Positions 12,441 through 24,200 of a stretch of 64,000 bases of DNA are shown here, piece by piece (within the stretch, counting starts at the first letter, position 1; every line of letters starts with the position of its first letter). This DNA comes from Schistocephalus solidus (taxonomy: Eukaryota > Platyhelminthes > Cestoda > Diphyllobothriidea > Diphyllobothriidae). A model generated the notes under the pieces. The model was not told the origin of the DNA. It saw only the letters and a list, made by a program, of their open reading frames with translations, and did no database searches. The stretch spans positions 1 to 64,000 of the forward strand of contig WEDG01001547.1 in NCBI GenBank assembly GCA_017591395.1. Direction: 5' to 3'. The position numbers and the translations under genes were made by a program.

Positions 12441-12899
12441 AGTCCGCCAGTCAGCTAATCAACACAAAACGCACATTGGGCTGACCATGCGGTCTCAGTT
12501 ATCCCGTCAGTTGGCACCTTTCCAAGCCACGGCTTTTAGCGCACCGTTATAGTTTCAAGCGCGTCAGCTTGTTTATAGTGAGGAAAATGCGCTGAGCACT
12601 CGACCTCACTCTCTCCCCAACCCCAACCATCAGACACTGTCCGAGCCCGTCAGTTGCCTGATGTGGGAGTGGGCGCATTGGCTGATGGATCGGCGTACTC
12701 GTCTTCGCGCGCCACAGCACGACCTGGCCCCCATAACGCACACACCAGTATTCACTAACTCAGGAGATATGGAGCAGCCATCACCGTCTGACTCCCAGTC
12801 CACTGGTCAGCCACTCGACACACAGAGTACATACACTGAGCCGATGGCGGGGTCTTGTGTAAGCGTCAGATAAGCAGCCTTCCCAAGCCATGATTTTTA

Positions 12900-15800
12900 G
12901 GAAACCGTGATTTTATCAGGTAAATTATGATGATTGTGAGGGTGTTGTCGAGGTATTGGTGTAGGTATTGGTGTAGGTAGTGTGCTCTGATTTAGCTTAG
13001 ACTCCGGTGGTTTACCGCAGGTTTTTGTGAATGCGCATGTGCCCGAATAGGCCCATGCGGTGTGGGAATGTGCGGAAGCAGTGAGGGCAGTGGAGGCGGG
13101 CACGTCGACTGTATGTCGGAGCCCCAGGCACTGGTTAACCAGCCTACATGCGATGGATTCGCAGGTGACCGATCAAGCCGATGCGTGAGTTGAATTTGCG
13201 GCGCAGTGTGGGCAGGAAAAATCGGAAGAGGCTGGGGGGTGGCGGTGGCGGTAAGAATGGCTGGAACGGAGAGTGTGTGTATGTGGTATCAGTTTTGTCG
13301 GCATTGCGGTGAGTTCCGCTGTTGTGGATGCGCATGTGATCGAATAGGCCAATGCGATGAGTGAATGCGCGAGGACAGTGAGGGCAGTGGAGGCGGTGAT
13401 CTCTGCTGTGTGTTGGAGCTCCAGGCCATGGTTCACCAGTCTCTGTACGATAGATTCTTAAGTGCCCGACCAGGCCGATGCGTGAGGTGAATGTGTGATC
13501 GCAATATGGACCGTTTAGGAGAGAGTCCCCATCGCTGATGGTGTAAGTGGTGGTTGCTGTGGCGGTGGTGGTGATTGTTGTGGTGGTGGGGGTAACACGT
13601 GCTGAGCATTGGGATGTGGTCTCTATGGTGGTGGGAGTAATGGAATTGATGCCAAAGAGAGGATAGGGGAGTCTGAATTATAGTTGGATGAATTTGATGT
13701 AGAAGTTGGAATTGTCGGATTGTCCGAAGATGTCCGACCAGGCCGATTCGCGCGCTGAAGATGCGTTGACAGCACCAGCATGTTGGAAGGGCCTGGGCAT
13801 TGGTGATGTTGGTTCGGGGCGCTGGTGACTTTCATGCCGCTCTTTTGGTCTTGGCAGCGTCGATCCTGTTGGCTACGTAGATTGCTGCCCCTGTCTTCAC
13901 TGTAATCTTCCAAGCCGATGGATTCTGTGCAAGGTCCTCCTAGGACTCCGGGTTGATCTGCAATTGCTTCAGGGAGGTCTTCAGAGTGTCTTTGCAGCGT
14001 CGTACTTGACTACCTTATCGACGAGAACCCATGGCGACATCTCCATAGAAGAGTCGTTTTTTAGCCTTTCGTCTTCCTTCCGTACAAAATGACCGCTCCA
14101 GCGCAGTTCCATTTGTTTCAACTGAGCGTAAATGCTGAGAAAGCTTGCTCGTTCTAACACTTCCATGTCCGGTATCCTGTCTTGCCAACTCAGCTTTAGT
14201 CTTCAAGGAGACAGCTGAGGTGGAATTGGTTGAGCTTCCGCGCCTGCTTTGTGGTAGATCGTCCACGTCTCCGCTCCATACAGCAGCGTCGGCAATATGA
14301 CAGCCTTGTACATCTGGAGTTTGGTACTGAGGTGGAGACCATGTCGATTCCAGGCAACATTTTCATGCGTCCAAAGGCTTGGCTGGCTTTGGCGATCCAA
14401 TGGGCGATCTCAGCATTGACTTTGTTGCTGCTGGAGAGATTGCTGCCCAGGTACATGAAGGTATTCACAGATTTCAATTGGGCACCATTGACATTGATGT
14501 GAGCTGCGGTGAATAGTGTGTTGGGTGACGGTTGATGCACAACAACCATTTTTTCAGTGTTCATGCGAAGTCACAGGCGGCATCGAAATGGTCCATGCTC
14601 CTTTGAATTTCCTCTTCTGTCGTTGCATTGAGTGCGCAGTCGTCAGCGAATAGAAGTTCATGGATGGTGGCTGTGGAGACATGGGAGCAGAAGTGCATCC
14701 GTCGCTGGTTGAGGAGTCGGCCGTCCGTCGGGTAGGCGATGCGGATTCCGGGGCGTTCGTCACAGTAGGCATCCACTAACATGGCATAGAACATAAGGCT
14801 GAGGAGGGTAGGCGCAAGGACGCAGCCCTGCTTCACTCCGTTGTTGACTGCTAATGCTTCAGATACTGTCCCGTTGTCAGCAACGCACGCCATCATCCCG
14901 TCATGAAACTGACGTACCCTATGCGTGAACCGTTCAGGACAGCCGAATTTCAGCATGATTTTCCAAAGCCCATCGCGATTCGCCGTGTCAAAGGCTTTCG
15001 TCAGATCCAAAAAGGTAGTGTACAGTTGAGTCCGCATATCTTGGCACTTTTCTTGCAGCTGGCGAGCAGCGAAGGATTATGTCGTTTGTTCCTCTGTGTC
15101 GTCGGAAACCGCATTGGCTTTCTAGGAGCAGTCCTTGCTCCAGGTGAGCGTTCAAGCGGTTGAGGAGAATGCGCGCGAAGATCTTTCCAGCGATTTCAGT
15201 AGCGGAATTCCTCGTTGGTTGGACAATGGTGGCGTCTTTGAAATCCTCAGGGACTTGTCCTTGGTGCCACATCTCCTGGAAGAGCACTGCGAGTCGATTC
15301 ATCAGCTGAAGGTCAACCATGCTTGTAAATATCAGCAGGGATCGTGTCCGAGCCAGGTGCTTTCCCGTTGGAGATTCGCTACACGGCTCTGATGGTTTCC
15401 TAGAGAGAGGGCGGGAGGTCAAGGTCGGCGTTGATTTCCACTTCAGGCAGGCGATCGATGGTAATGTCTGACATGGTGAAGGGCTGGTAGAGAACGCTTT
15501 GAAAGTGTACTGCCCATCGTGTCAGGATTTGCGTCTTCTCAGTGAGCAGCCTCCTGCCGTTGGCATTGAGAAGAGGGGCGGCGCCTTTGACGGGAGGTCC
15601 GTATACAGCCTTGGTGGCGGTTAAGAAGCTTTCCATTCGTTTCGGTTCGCATACCCTTGGATTTCCTCGGCTTTGCGCGTCATCCAGGCGTCCTGCATCT
15701 GCCGCAGACGTTGCTGTACAAGGGGGCGACTTCGGTAGAAGACTGTCTTGTCTGCAGCGGTTGGGCGATTGATTAAGGCTTTGTGTAACTGATTCTTCTC

Positions 15801-16953
15801 GACGAGCAGAGCGTTGATAGCTGCGTCGTTGTCATCGAAGCAGTCTGGGTGCTGACGACGTGCGCGGCCGAGGACATCCAGGGCAGTTGATTGGATGGTG
15901 TCTCTGAGCAGACACCAGCGGTTCTCCACGGCGATGTCTGCGTTGGCGACTGGAAGGTTGGCTTGACGGTTGGCCAGTTCGTTGCTGAAATGTAGATGGT
16001 GAGCAGGCGCATTATACAAAAGAGTATTCAGCTTACCTTGTGATCGCTTTCCTTGGGGTATCCTGCGGGGTTGCATACAGAGCTTCATCTTGGAGATGAC
16101 GAGGCGGTGATCCGTCCATCCATCGGCATCGGAGATTACCTTTGTCACCAGCACGTCCTGTCGATCTCGCCTCCGGACGAGAACAAAGTCCAGCAGATGC
16201 CAGCGCCGCGACCGAGGGTGCATCCACGTGGCCTTCTCCCGCGTGGAAAGGCGGAAGAAGGTGTTGGTCAGCAGGAGACGGTGTTCCGCACACGTGCACA
16301 GAAAAAGGAGGCCATTATCGTTACAGCTCTCCTACCGGCACTCCTCTCCACGACGCATGGTCTGTGCCGACGTGGGCGTTAAAGTCAGCAAGGACAATTA
16401 ACTTATCCACCTTCGGCTCAGTCGCCAAGAGGGAGTGTAGATCCTCGTAGAATTTGTCCTTCGCCACATCAGAGCTCGTCATTTGGGGAGCGTAGGCACT
16501 GATGATGGTGGCGAAATTGTCTCCCCGAAGAGGCAGGTGGAGGCTCATCAGGCGATCATTGATACCCTGCGGTAGACAGGGCAGACGTCCTACGATGCTG
16601 TTCCGAATGGCAAAGGAAACGCCAGCGTCGCGTCGCTCTGCCTTTGACCGGCCGCTCCAGAGGAAGTTATAGCCGGCACCGACCTCCTTCGGCTGACCCT
16701 GTTCAGAGAATCGGGTCTCGCTGAGAGCAGAAATTTCAACCGTGTAGCGCACAAGTTCCCGAGCGACTAGTGCCGTCCTCCGTTTCAGCCGATTGCTCCT
16801 CCGATTGTCTAAAAGGGAACTAATATTCCAGGCTGCTAATGTGAGCGGACTCACCCGAGCAGGCCACAGGGTACCCCGAAGGGTATGGTTGAGGGGATTG
16901 GGGATATACAGACGTGCATACACAAATAACGCCAAACAAATAACGACTAGCAA
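12900..16953 (-). mobile_element. RTE-like non-LTR retrotransposon with C-terminal C2H2 fingers
   Basis: Read on the - strand: AP-endonuclease domain at 16860-16330 ([46 protein letters not shown]) and 16223-16050 (LLDFVLVRRRDRQDVL, DGWTDHRLV); linker 16050-15400; RT fingers at 15330-15090 (LQLMNRLAVLFQEMWHQGQ, FRRHRGTNDII); palm with LTKAFDTANRDGLWK (15010), NNGVKQGCVLAPTL (14835), ELLFADDCALNA (14650); thumb with FMYLGSNLSS and YGAETWT; a connection region (WEDLAQ); then at least five C2H2-like units between 13790 and 13020. Endonuclease plus RT order and the FADD box place it in the RTE group. At least five frameshifts or small deletions make this copy inactive as written. Confidence 0.88.
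13020..13790 (-). pseudogene. C2H2 zinc-finger tail of the RTE-like element
   Basis: Five units on the - strand share the module '(C)xxC...F(T/S)xRIGLxGHLRIH': ARIGLVGHLRT at about 13750, SRIGLVGHLRIYRTETGEP at about 13490, LHCPHCPRAFTHRIGLFDH at about 13400, SRIGLIGHLRIHRM at about 13180 and LHCPHCFRTFPHRMGLFGH at about 13070. Spacers are rich in Thr, Pro, Ser and His. Frameshifts separate some units, and two have lost one of the zinc ligands. In intact relatives these would be the C-terminus of the same polyprotein (from memory). Confidence 0.82.
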
Positions 16954-18043
16954 ACATTAAATTTCTGTGGGTTAGAAGACTCGAAGCCGGTCTCTGCTTC
17001 CTGTTTCGCGTTTACTCTAGCCCAAATCTCCCACGTATTAACGCTCTCACTCCGGTAGATCGACCCTATGCCACTCGTAATTCCACCATGATAATTTCAC
17101 CACCCCTTAGCTCCACAACTAACCGGTCTCCGTTTTTTGCCTCCAAATATGCTTTCATATGGAATTATCTTCCACTGCAAATTAGGTTGTCGTCCACATT
17201 AGCTATTTTCAAAACAAAGTTACGCAAACATTTAACTTCGGAAGATATAACGTCCTTATTGTCTGTTTCCTTCCCAAACTCGCAACTTTTTGGATTTCAA
17301 AAGGGTCCTCCTAGTATTTGAGGCAGCTCCCTTCATATTATATTGGTCTCTTATTATATTTCCATCATCCTCTGCAGAGTCAATCTTTGCATTCACTTTT
17401 TCGCCCCCCTCCTTTTAAACTAGCATCGCCAACTCTTGACTACCTTGTTGAGGATCAAGGCGGGTTCTGATGGTTTTGCCTCTTTGATTGGTGGACTATG
17501 CAGTCGGCAAGGTCGCATCTCGATGATGATCTCATGACCTCCACTGTCCCCTCTTCGTTTTGACCCTGGTGTCCACGATGAGTTCGTCCTCTCTCACCTC
17601 CACTGGTGGTTACAAACAGTAGCTCTGACTGCTATATTATCTCTCACACGACAAGGAGCGTTCCGAACCCTCATACGTTGTCAGCAACATCACAGCACTA
17701 TCCAATTGCATCTAGCTATTAACTTTTTAGTGAAGCAGTTTTTTCTTCTAATTTTTTTTTAAATTGGCGGCTCGCCGAACCCCGCCTCCGATTTAATCGT
17801 AGGAGTTTTTTACAGCTTCTTTTCTAGTTCACCGTTTACGTTAAATATTGTAGACTATTGTTTAAAAATGGCAAATCGTTCTGAGTCGGATATGCCTTAA
17901 CATATTGTTCATTTCTGCTGTTAATAGGGCTGCTCACATAGTGAAGCAATTATCCGCTTTGTACTTATTTATACCGCGATACTACTTTGAAATGACGGGG
18001 CTCTCTGGGCCCTAAATATACAATTTATTTATTTATTTATTTA
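16950..18043 (+). mobile_element. LINE 3' end (same family as 4.1-8.6 kb) with R3 3' UTR and ATTT tail
   Basis: The frame KFLWVRRLEAGLCFLF at 16955-17000 matches the - strand LINE at 4930-4860. It is followed by FIWNYLPLQIRLSSTLAIFK and TKLRKHLTSEDI up to about 17260. The R3 repeat then runs 17380-18000 and ends at (ATTT)n, 18020-18042. The left edge abuts the 5' end of the RTE-like element. Confidence 0.8.
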
Positions 18044-19449
18044 GATGTGCGGGAATCACGGCGTTTACAGGGGACGGTGTATATCGATGCACCTCACTTT
18101 ATTCAAAACCTTAGCCTGATTGAAATATTTGACGTATCAAAAATTGAAATGTGTGAATGGTTCGAACACATGTTTGGTAGCTATTCACTCCGAGAAATGC
18201 CACATCGAAATTTTTCAGGGCTAGAAATCAGGCACAATACACATATAAGACAAAAACACTATCAGTGCATGCTGCGAAGTTCAACCTAACTTGGTAGGAA
18301 ATTCCACCTCAGAAGACGCTTCCGGAATTGGGAAAGGAATCGAGGCATTTTGCGTGCACATACAGCGAACAAAGGCATCAGATAGCGAATATAGGTGGAC
18401 AGACACGTGCAGCAACAATCCTATCTACATTTAACTGATGGCTTCGTGATCAGAAACATAGTATGGGCAGGTTATGTGCTCCTCATGAACACTATTGAAT
18501 CTTTTTTGTCTACCTATGAGATTTTAATGACATTAAGTTCCTATGCTTGATTATTGAAGATTTTGATACCAGCGTTTATTTGTCAGACCCCAAGTTTTCT
18601 TTATTTTGGTTTTTTTTGTGCCCATAAACGGTCGCGAGCAAAGGATTTGAAATTAAGATAGTTAGGCGATTCAGAATATGGATGTTCGACGATTTCAACT
18701 TAGAGACCTTTGGAATCTCAGGGGCTTTGTTTATATGCGCCAGTGGCTAATCTCAGCAACTTTCTGACCGTTAAGTTTTTTGGTCCCTGGCTACGTATAA
18801 TTGGACATGCTTCCCCTGACTGCCGGAGCTATTGATGTAGGTGTAAATGAACGCATAAATATCTTTTTGTTATACAGAGTATCAATTCTGGACATACAGT
18901 CACAGATCCAATTCTTAAAGTCATCGTCAGTAACTTATATTTTTATCCAGCTCTGCTCTAGGGATTTAAAAATGTTCCCGGCAATACTCCAGGACAGAAT
19001 AGGTATCGTTTACTGCTAAGCGATGGAGTTAAAACCCATTCATGTACGCAACATTCCTTAATGTTATGTTTAGTCGCTATGCTGGCCACTCAGCTCAATC
19101 ACCTTATTGAAAACGAAGAACTCGTCGTCAACAGTGTCATTCGTGTGAAAAAAATATGTCTGTAACAACGTCCAAAAAGACAAGTTCGTTCTTTTGTTCA
19201 TGCACTTTCATTTACTAAGGTACGTTGTTATCGTTTTGGAGACTGAAATTTTGGGGGTGGACAATGGCCCCGTGGATTCGCTCTGTACGTTCATCCTTTG
19301 TTAAGTAGTATTTGCATTTGAAACCTATTATTCGTCTTCATAAGAGCAAGTTTCTTCCCTCCCAGTCTTTCTCGAAATTTTATGATCCAGTATCAATCTG
19401 AGATTTCAAATTTTACCGTTTAATGGTTTTATTTTATACCCTCAAGTGA
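18044..19449. other. No supported feature
   Basis: Unique-looking AT-rich DNA. Open frames at 18047-18289 and 18801-19019 (+) show no domain. The missing 5' exons of RPA1 could be here or further left, but I could not identify an RPA70N-like segment. Confidence 0.4.
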
Positions 19450-19705
19450 ATTATACCACACGAAGTAGTCTGGTGTGCGCAGACGGGCTGCTCAAATCTG
19501 TCCGCCACTGCGACCGATCTCGTTATCAGTCCGCTTGACTCTGTCATGACACCGGGCCCATTATGCTCAGGAGAGAGAGTGAGTGCGGTAGGTGTCGCGA
19601 AGGTTTACCCTCATCTCACCGTATCTGCGTCCATCTTGCTGTCGGGCACATGGTTAACATCATTGGGAACGACGGTCGAACTGTTAATATGCTAGCGATG
19701 GGCTA
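19450..19705 (+). repeat. R1 interspersed repeat, diverged
   Basis: Shares 'cttgactctgtcatgac', 'gagagagtgagtgcggtagg' and 'acgacggtcgaactg' in the R1 order. Confidence 0.55.
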
Positions 19706-19977
19706 GTAAAGTGATGCACGCAGAGTTAAATAATCATAGACTGAACTAGTTAAGTTGTTCATGTATAAAGTCTGCTTCCATCCCAACCTTGCAGTTATTT
19801 TTGGATTTGACCTAGCTGCCGCAAACCAGTTCCCGTTGACCTGACCAATCAATTTCATGCTTAGCTGGTACCGGTTTTCACACTAACGTCCTTTCCACCC
19901 GCTCGCTACTTCATTACTTAGCACATGCAACTGCACGTAGAATGGAGGCGAAAGGCCGCATTCCAGGTGTGCGTATA

Positions 19978-20190
19978 AGTGAAGAAGAAAGGTTGTGCGT
20001 TCACCGGAATCATGGCTATAAATGTTACTCGTTTATGTTGCTGTTTTATTTTTGACGATGGACTCCAGTAAGAGTTCGAAAGCTCAGACGAATAAAGCCA
20101 TGATTCCGGTGAACGCACAACCTTCTTCTTTCTTTTTTCTTTCATTCTTCTTCTTCTTCTTCTTCTTCTTCTTCTTCTTCTTCTTCACTT
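19978..20190 (+). repeat. Penelope-like tail: 37-bp inverted repeats around a hairpin, then (TTC)n
   Basis: Arms 19981-20017 and 20096-20132 are nearly perfect reverse complements (core ccggtgaacgcacaacc). Between them 'gacgatGGACTCcagtaaGAGTTCgaaagctc' forms a 6-bp hairpin flanked by CGAUG-like and CGAAA boxes, a layout seen in pseudo-LTR tails of Penelope-like elements. A TTC microsatellite occupies about 20123-20188. I see no reverse transcriptase. Confidence 0.45.
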
Positions 20191-20940
20191 ATACTGAAAG
20201 TAGACTACTTGTGAGCGCCATTGAACCTGTCGTTATGTTTCAGAAATTACCCAAATGCAGTTCAAAGTCCTTCATATTCCTTAATTTCTCTCTGAAGTTT
20301 ATGCTCTTGTATCTCACAGTCAAACTTTTCTCTGTGTTCATGGTAGAAATTAATTGCCGTCAGAGTTCGTCCTAATAACTGAAACTTTGATTTCATTAAG
20401 GAAACGTTACCGGTCTTGTTATTTACTTATGGGGGCGTGTGCTACCCCCTTTCTACCATCGAAAAACTTGAAGGTTCTCAAACGACCACTAACATTTTAT
20501 TCGTGACGTCCGTCTACTTTAATCGTAGGACTGCCGCTTCACGCCAGCTCATAGCAAAGTTTCTAAGATTACTCTATCCTGATCGCTCGCTGACCCCAGA
20601 TGACATGTGCGTCCGCAAGTAGGTAGCTTAACTATCACATTATGTGCAGCAAGTCGAACAGTAAATCGCCTTCTGTTCCCTTTACCAATTCTCTTGCCTT
20701 GACAACCAGCACATTTGGACATAAATGCGTTCAGTATGAGCTAGTTTCATTATAGCTAGTGTTTGCCTCGAAAGTTACAATGACATCGGTTCAGCAAACT
20801 TTTCATCATTTCTTCTCTTTTATGTCTATTAGCGAATCTTTTCTCGGCTTATCGAGTCTTGTAGTTGGATTTTTAATTTTTGGCATACATTTTACCTTAT
20901 CCCATTCACAAACTTCTGCATTCTTCCTCATTCATTTTAG
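20191..20940. other. Upstream flank of RPA1 exon 1; nothing certain
   Basis: Intronic or 5' DNA of RPA1. A possible small exon-like frame at 20529-20620 has an acceptor-like tract but no recognisable homologue and a phase that does not fit exon 1, so it is left uncalled. Confidence 0.4.
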
Positions 20941-21286
20941 CGCGAGCACCGTTTAAGCAGGTTCCGACTAATGTTGGGACGTCCAGTGCAAGGGCCAGTG
21001 TACCAGAAGCCCTTAAAACACCTCCTAAGTCATCTTCATCCTTCGCCCCCTCCACACCTGGTACTCCAGGCTCTGCCACTGGACGTGTCTTTTCAATTCA
21101 GAGTCTTAATCCTTACCAAAGCCGCTGGACGATCCGTGCGCGTGTATCTCAGAAGGCAACTATCAGAACATGGAACAAAACGGTCGTGAGGGGAAACTTT
21201 TCAGTTTCACTCTCCTAGATGAGAGTGGGGAAATCAGAGCGACTGCATTTAATGCTGAAGTTGACAAGTTTTATGACCTTATCGAG
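20941..21286 (+). CDS. RPA1: RPA1 exon 1 in window: linker and DBD-A
   Basis: The acceptor is a pyrimidine-rich tract ending TTTTAG at 20940 and the donor is GAG|GTGAGT at 21286/21287. The first about 50 codons are a Pro/Ser/Thr-rich linker; DBD-A starts near 21105 with [21 protein letters not shown]. The reading frame changes at the A-run 21177-21180: upstream it reads RTWNK, downstream [10 protein letters not shown]. One missing base restores the length seen in human RPA70. The exon starts with the last two bases of a codon, so an upstream exon ending in phase 1 is required. Confidence 0.93.
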
Positions 21287-24200
21287 GTGAGTGGGTGTAG
21301 GTTCGCGGTCTTCCAGGTCACCTGCACTTTACGTTACTTTTTTTCGAAATCTCACCCTTGGCATTTTCCAGTTTCTAAGCACACAGTAACTTGACCTCCT
21401 GCCCACCTAGCATGATGTATTTTAGCCTTTTGAGACCGCCATATTTCGTTATTTATGAATCAAATGAATCCAAGCCGAAAACTCGGCACGTAATCATTCT
21501 GGTTAGACAACGTTTTCGGTACATCATTTTAATCCCCCCTAAGTGCTTGCCTCTTCAATAGTCCTTAGTCCTGTAGAAGTGTTAGTTAAGTTCCATCTGT
21601 CCCATTAAAATCATCTACTGCATCTGAGTCGTGGTCAGAAGAAACAATAGGTGTTTATGTTTATCGGAAACAATTATCTCCTCGTCCCCTGGTGAAATCT
21701 ACCTGGATTGATTACACAGATGAGCGGTTAACAATTTCCTTACATTTACGAAATATTAGAGTCCTTAGTATTCAACCATTCAAGATAGTGACAGAATACA
21801 GCTTTTGGAATGTAAATTTGGGGTTATTTCATCTGCTAGCTAAGGCATTGACGTTAGTCAATCAGTTCAACGTGGTTGCGTGCGCTCTTTGTCCATAAAT
21901 TTCATGAACACATAAACATTGATAGATTTTTGTTCACACCGGGTCTTCTGTCCACTTAATGTCAAATTGAATTGCCTTTTGTATCGGGTGGTCTGCCTCT
22001 TCATTACCTAACAGCACAGATTTGCTCTTTGATCAGACCTCAAACACGTTCAATTTTCAGGTTCAAAAGGTTTACTATATCAGCAAGGCCACGTTAAAGC
22101 CTGCTAACAAACAGTACAACACGACCAACAATGACTATGAGATGACACTTAACAGTGATACGCAAATTGTACCTGTGAAGATGGTGACGATGCAGATGTG
22201 CCAGAAACGAAGTTCAATTTCACGGAAATTGGAAAGTTGGACCTCTGCCATCCTGGTGACTTTGTTGGCAAGTCTTTCTGATTACCATTTCTTGTTTCCT
22301 ATGCGCATATCCTGTGTTGCCGCTAACGTTTAAGCATTTTACGTCCTAATTTGGCATTTTCTGCTCATGTATTTTTGCAGATTTTTACATCAGTTAACCC
22401 AACATTAGTTATTATTATAATAAGTCGACTATGACTTTGCGACCTTGCCTAGCGCTCATGTCAGGGATGTTCATATGAAAATGGTGGAAGATTGCTTTAT
22501 TGTACCAATAGGAAAATCTTACTAAACTGGAGCTGTTCTATTTTTAAGCTGCCTTGGCGTCCGAATGAAACAGTCTCCACAGTGCAAACACAGACGATAG
22601 TTAAACAGACGAAAAACCGTGTATATGTCAATAACTACCTTCTGGTGTTAATCTATAAGTAATAGTCAACCGTATTGCCTGACTGGATAGGTACCTAGTT
22701 CATATTTGGGCTGTGCAGACCTTCTTCACTGATTAGAGCGTTGTCATCGTAACATCGATCTTAAAAATCCTTCAACCACCTACTTGACCGTGTGCCGCGT
22801 CGACCTGAACGCGAAACCATGTGTCGTTTAGCTCAACCTCGACTTCCATTGCCGATGGTGTGAAGTTGGGTAAAAGCAGACTTAGAACGCGTCTTTGACT
22901 ATAAGAGCTTTAGTCTGTGCGTATGACTCTAAAATTATTCCGATTTCGCCCACGGGTCTGTCACCGGCTGGCTGAAATGGAGGGCGATAACTTCGGTTGC
23001 CGTGGCTACCAATCTGTCCGGATAAATGTTGTGAAGGCTCCAAGGGTGTGCGGAGACGTGAACAGTTGACAACGACAAGTAAACAAGAAACTGGTACCTT
23101 ATCCCCCCATTTTCATCTAACGGTAGAAACGATTTTAGAGAGTTGTGTAGGAATAGATATTTTCAGTCACGTTTCTGTTTTGTCACAGAGTGAGGTCAAG
23201 TCACGCTATCACGTTTAATGAGTGACTTTACTCACCCTATGTGTTGTGTAGAACCTATTCAAACTCGCCCTTCCATTATATGTGAACTGTGGAACAGTAG
23301 TATTATCAGCTACCCTCTATTACCACTAACATCTTAAAAATGCAGGTTTCCTCAAAGAACGACTTTAAAATGAATCTTTTGACCCTTTAAATAGTTGTTT
23401 TTGCAAGTGCCATCAACGCGGCTAGCTATTGGGGTTTACGAATCGCACTGAGATCATACTTCATGCGTATGAGTGTTTGCGACCTTTTCTGCTTCAGATT
23501 GCCTGTTTCACGAGTTTCGGACGATGTTATGCAGCGCTAACCGAAGCCTAATAGTTTGCACATTTGGACTCGATTATTAATAATATTATAATAATATAAT
23601 TATTATATAATAATAATATAATATAATTATTATATTATAATAATATTGGGCTTTGCTAATTTCTGCCTTAACGTGACTGAATGACAATCGTGTTTATTAC
23701 AAAAATTATACTAACCGCATCTATTGCCGTCTTTCTACATACGTCTCCGGATATGTAGTCTTTTCATCTGCGTAGACACCTCTTCTTTCAGCTCATTATT
23801 TACTGTTTGCAATACTATAGAGTTAGCTCGTTCCAAATCCTCTAACTCCTGTCACCACCTGATTTCCTGCAAAAACTCAAAGGATGTGTATTTTGTTTAG
23901 ATATATCCTCTAGCTTCCGTGGTTCTAGTACTCCTATATTTCGAGCCTGTTTCACTGCGGCCGGCAGTTGCATTTTGGGGTTCAAAAACGCCTCAGGAAT
24001 AATCCACAGGGGTTTTACACAAAAACCACTGGCTTTCCTCCAGAGTTTTAGCACATTTAAAATACGTATCTTTCGAATTTTCAACCATTGAGCGTTGAAT
24101 GAATTTTGGCCAAAGTGTCTATGTGTTTCTGCACCTTTTTGCCTTGTAGACATTGTTGGTGTCGCACATGAGACAGGGGAATTGCAGACAATAACTGCGA

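Noticed and set aside
12547..13436. Independent zinc-finger or Pro/Ser-rich genes
   Set aside because: The C2H2 units are in the same orientation and directly downstream of the RTE-like RT, and the rest is R1-like repeat.
13000..17000. A cellular gene similar to CFDP2/endonuclease-reverse transcriptase entries
   Set aside because: Such database names come from RTE/BovB-like elements; the frameshifts and RT motifs show it is a retrotransposon.
20416..20622. Possible upstream exon reading FLRLLYPDRSLTPDDMCVRK
   Set aside because: No recognised homologue, phase incompatible with RPA1 exon 1, and no clean donor.
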